Below are positions 62,493 to 64,000 of a stretch of DNA of 64,000 bases, one piece after another. A program made the position numbers and the translations under genes. The notes under the pieces were generated by a model. It was not told where the DNA came from, did no database searches, and was given only the letters and a program-made list of their open reading frames with translations. The DNA comes from Desulfovibrionaceae bacterium (GTDB taxonomy: Bacteria; Desulfobacterota; Desulfovibrionia; Desulfovibrionales; Desulfovibrionaceae), in NCBI GenBank assembly GCA_031082225.1, contig JAVHLG010000003.1:1-64000 (forward strand), in the 5' to 3' direction. Numbering within the stretch: position 1 is the first letter of the stretch; each line of letters begins with the position of its first letter.

Positions 62493-64000
62493 ATGCGGCT
62501 TTGCGAGCATGCCAGCAAGCTGATTTTCGCCATGGCGGGCATCCCCGTGCCGCCGGGGATCCTGATCCATCCCGGGCAGTCGGCCGCCCCGCCCTTCCCC
62601 CCTCCCTGGCGCCTCAAGTCCCAGGTGGCGGCCGGGGGCCGGGGCAAGGCCGGGGGCATCGTGCACATCGAAAAGCCGCAGGAGCTTGATGCGGCGGCGC
62701 GCCGACTTTTCGACCTGCCCATCGCCGGGAAAAAGCCGCCTTTTCTGCGCCTGGAACCGGCCGTAGCCATCGAGCGGGAGATGTACCTGTCCCTGGCCGT
62801 GTCCCGCGCCCGCCGCTCCCTGGCCCTGACCGCAGGCCGACACGGCGGGATGGACGTGGAGCGCCAGGCCGGGGGGAGCCACATCCTCGTCCAGGACGTG
62901 CGCCTGCCGGGCGGCCCTTCCCCCTTCCAGACCCGCTCGGCCTTCTTCCACCTGGGCCTGCCCCATTCCCTGTGGCCGGACTTCGCGGCCCTGGTGAAAA
63001 ACCTGTTCGCGGCCGTTACCGGCCAGGGCCTGCTCCTGGCCGAGATCAACCCCCTGGCGCTGACCACGGACGGGATGCTTGCGGTCCTGGACGGCAAGGC
63101 GGAGATCGACGACAACGCCGCTTCCCTCCTGTCCCCGGCAACACGCCCGGAGATTCCCGGAGACCTGGATCCGGTGGAGACCCTGGCCAGGTCGCGGGGG
63201 CTGTCGCTCATCAAGCTGCCGGGATTCGTGGGACTTCTGGCCAACGGCGCAGGCCTGGCCATGGCCACCATGGACCGCCTCAATTTCGCCGGGTTCCCGG
63301 CCGCCAACTTCCTGGACGTGGGCGGGGCCGCCGACGAGGCCGGACTGTCCGCCGCCCTGTCCATCCTGTTCGACGATCCGGCCGTGCGGGTGGTGCTCAT
63401 CAACCTCTACGGCGGCATCCTGTCCTGCGAAAAGGTGGCTGTGGCCCTGGGCCGGGTGCTCGGCGGCAGGGAGCCGTCCAAACCCATGGTGGCCCGGCTG
63501 GCCGGGAACGGGGCCGCCGAGGGGCTTACCGTCCTGCACGGGCTGGCCCTGCACGGGCTTGAGGTGGTCCCGGACATGGATGCGGCCATGACGGCCCTGG
63601 CCGGACTGTGTCCGCGAGAAAAACCTGCCGCCAGGCCTGACGAAAATGCGGTCTCGCCGGGATCGCCCCTGCCCGGCGTCATGGCCCGCCCGGCCGCCTC
63701 CCGGCACCCCCTGTCCATCCCGGGCCGGGATGGCCTGCCGCCGCTTGTGCCGCCCGAGGTGGCAGCAGGCGTTCGCCCCATGCGGATCATGATCCAGGGC
63801 ATAACCGGCAAAACCGCCCGCCTGCATGCCGGGCTCATGGCCGCCTACGGCGCGGCGAACGCCGGGCAGGTGGTGTGCGGGGTGACGCCGTTTCGGGGCG
63901 GCCAGGACGTGGACGGCGTGCCGGTCTACGACAGCGTGCACCAGGCCCTGGCCGACCACGAGGTCGATATCAGCGTGGTTTTCGTTCCGGCGGCCCATGC
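62493..64000 (+). CDS. Succinyl-CoA synthetase-like beta-alpha fusion, partial
   Basis: The open frame runs off the window after 502 codons. Residues 1-400 are a SucC-type beta subunit: ATP-grasp part with GGRGKAGG at residues 48-55, EINPLAL near residue 190, and the ligase part FLDVGGAADEAG and INLYGGILSCEKVA. After a Pro-rich linker, a SucD-type alpha subunit starts near residue 430 (MRIMIQGITGKTARLH). The order is beta then alpha, opposite to that in ADP-forming acetyl-CoA synthetase fusions. The ATG has GGAGG 5 bases upstream. Its place after the oxidoreductase points to acyl-CoA made there being turned into acid plus ATP. Confidence 0.9.
   Translation, partial: MRLCEHASKLIFAMAGIPVPPGILIHPGQSAAPPFPPPWRLKSQVAAGGRGKAGGIVHIEKPQELDAAARRLFDLPIAGKKPPFLRLEPAVAIEREMYLSLAVSRARRSLALTAGRHGGMDVERQAGGSHILVQDVRLPGGPSPFQTRSAFFHLGLPHSLWPDFAALVKNLFAAVTGQGLLLAEINPLALTTDGMLAVLDGKAEIDDNAASLLSPATRPEIPGDLDPVETLARSRGLSLIKLPGFVGLLANGAGLAMATMDRLNFAGFPAANFLDVGGAADEAGLSAALSILFDDPAVRVVLINLYGGILSCEKVAVALGRVLGGREPSKPMVARLAGNGAAEGLTVLHGLALHGLEVVPDMDAAMTALAGLCPREKPAARPDENAVSPGSPLPGVMARPAASRHPLSIPGRDGLPPLVPPEVAAGVRPMRIMIQGITGKTARLHAGLMAAYGAANAGQVVCGVTPFRGGQDVDGVPVYDSVHQALADHEVDISVVFVPAAH

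Overview
The window is high-GC bacterial chromosome from what looks like a dissimilatory sulfate reducer of the Desulfovibrio group. The pointers are a class III tetraheme cytochrome c3 with alternating CxxCH and CxxxxCH heme sites, a two-centre desulfoferrodoxin, several 2-oxoacid:ferredoxin oxidoreductase genes, DivIVA and YggT-type neighbours of the ilv genes, and XRE-cupin regulators paired with acyl-CoA synthetases. No tRNA or rRNA gene, CRISPR array, phage or insertion sequence was recognised.

Layout. 0.1-6.5 kb: a fused gamma-alpha 2-oxoacid oxidoreductase, an oxygen-defence set (desulfoferrodoxin, ferritin, ferritin-like protein), two small secreted or outer-membrane proteins (one FlgO-like), and an unusual family of intergenic repeats. 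6.5-12.7 kb: the protein quality-control cluster tig-clpP-clpX-lon. 13-16 kb: a TauE/SafE permease and a CASTOR/POLLUX-type ion channel. 16-22.5 kb: two acyl-CoA synthetase/XRE-cupin pairs facing away from each other around a shared control region, followed by a sodium:solute symporter. 22.6-28 kb: cysS, ubiX, a methyltransferase, a SemiSWEET half-transporter and secreted proteins. 28-34.9 kb: ilvC, ilvN, ilvB below a run of small conserved genes (YdcH, DUF167, DivIVA, YggT), a HAD phosphatase and two lineage-type unknowns. 35-45 kb: tatA, a CDP-alcohol phosphatidyltransferase, a Tat-exported amidase, a SixA-like protein lacking its catalytic histidine, miaA-coaD-rsmD-acyltransferase, an EF-G paralogue and bamD. 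45-54 kb: trxA-trxB, fbp-tsaD, a lipoprotein, and pcm-mrp-pgsA-ftsB-TPR. 54-59.3 kb: CBS protein, cytochrome c3, small enzymes, a periplasmic cyclophilin and a toxin-antitoxin pair. 59.5-64 kb: a four-subunit 2-oxoacid:ferredoxin oxidoreductase operon leading into a SucC-SucD fusion cut by the window end.

How it works together. The right-end operon would take a 2-oxoacid (probably 2-oxoglutarate) to an acyl-CoA with reduction of ferredoxin, then recover ATP through the fused CoA ligase. The symporter and the mirrored acyl-CoA synthetases suggest uptake and activation of organic acids under control of ligand-sensing cupin regulators. The superoxide reductase and ferritin set, with thioredoxin, fits an anaerobe that meets oxygen from time to time.

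Most unusual: (i) a roughly 165-base degenerate tandem repeat that starts inside the 3' end of the FlgO-like gene and carries two hairpins per unit, with related dispersed copies nearby; (ii) the mirror-image synthetase/regulator module; (iii) the Ser-for-His change in the SixA homologue; (iv) the beta-then-alpha CoA-ligase fusion in the oxidoreductase operon; (v) a toxin-first toxin-antitoxin operon whose promoter appears to yield a leaderless mRNA.
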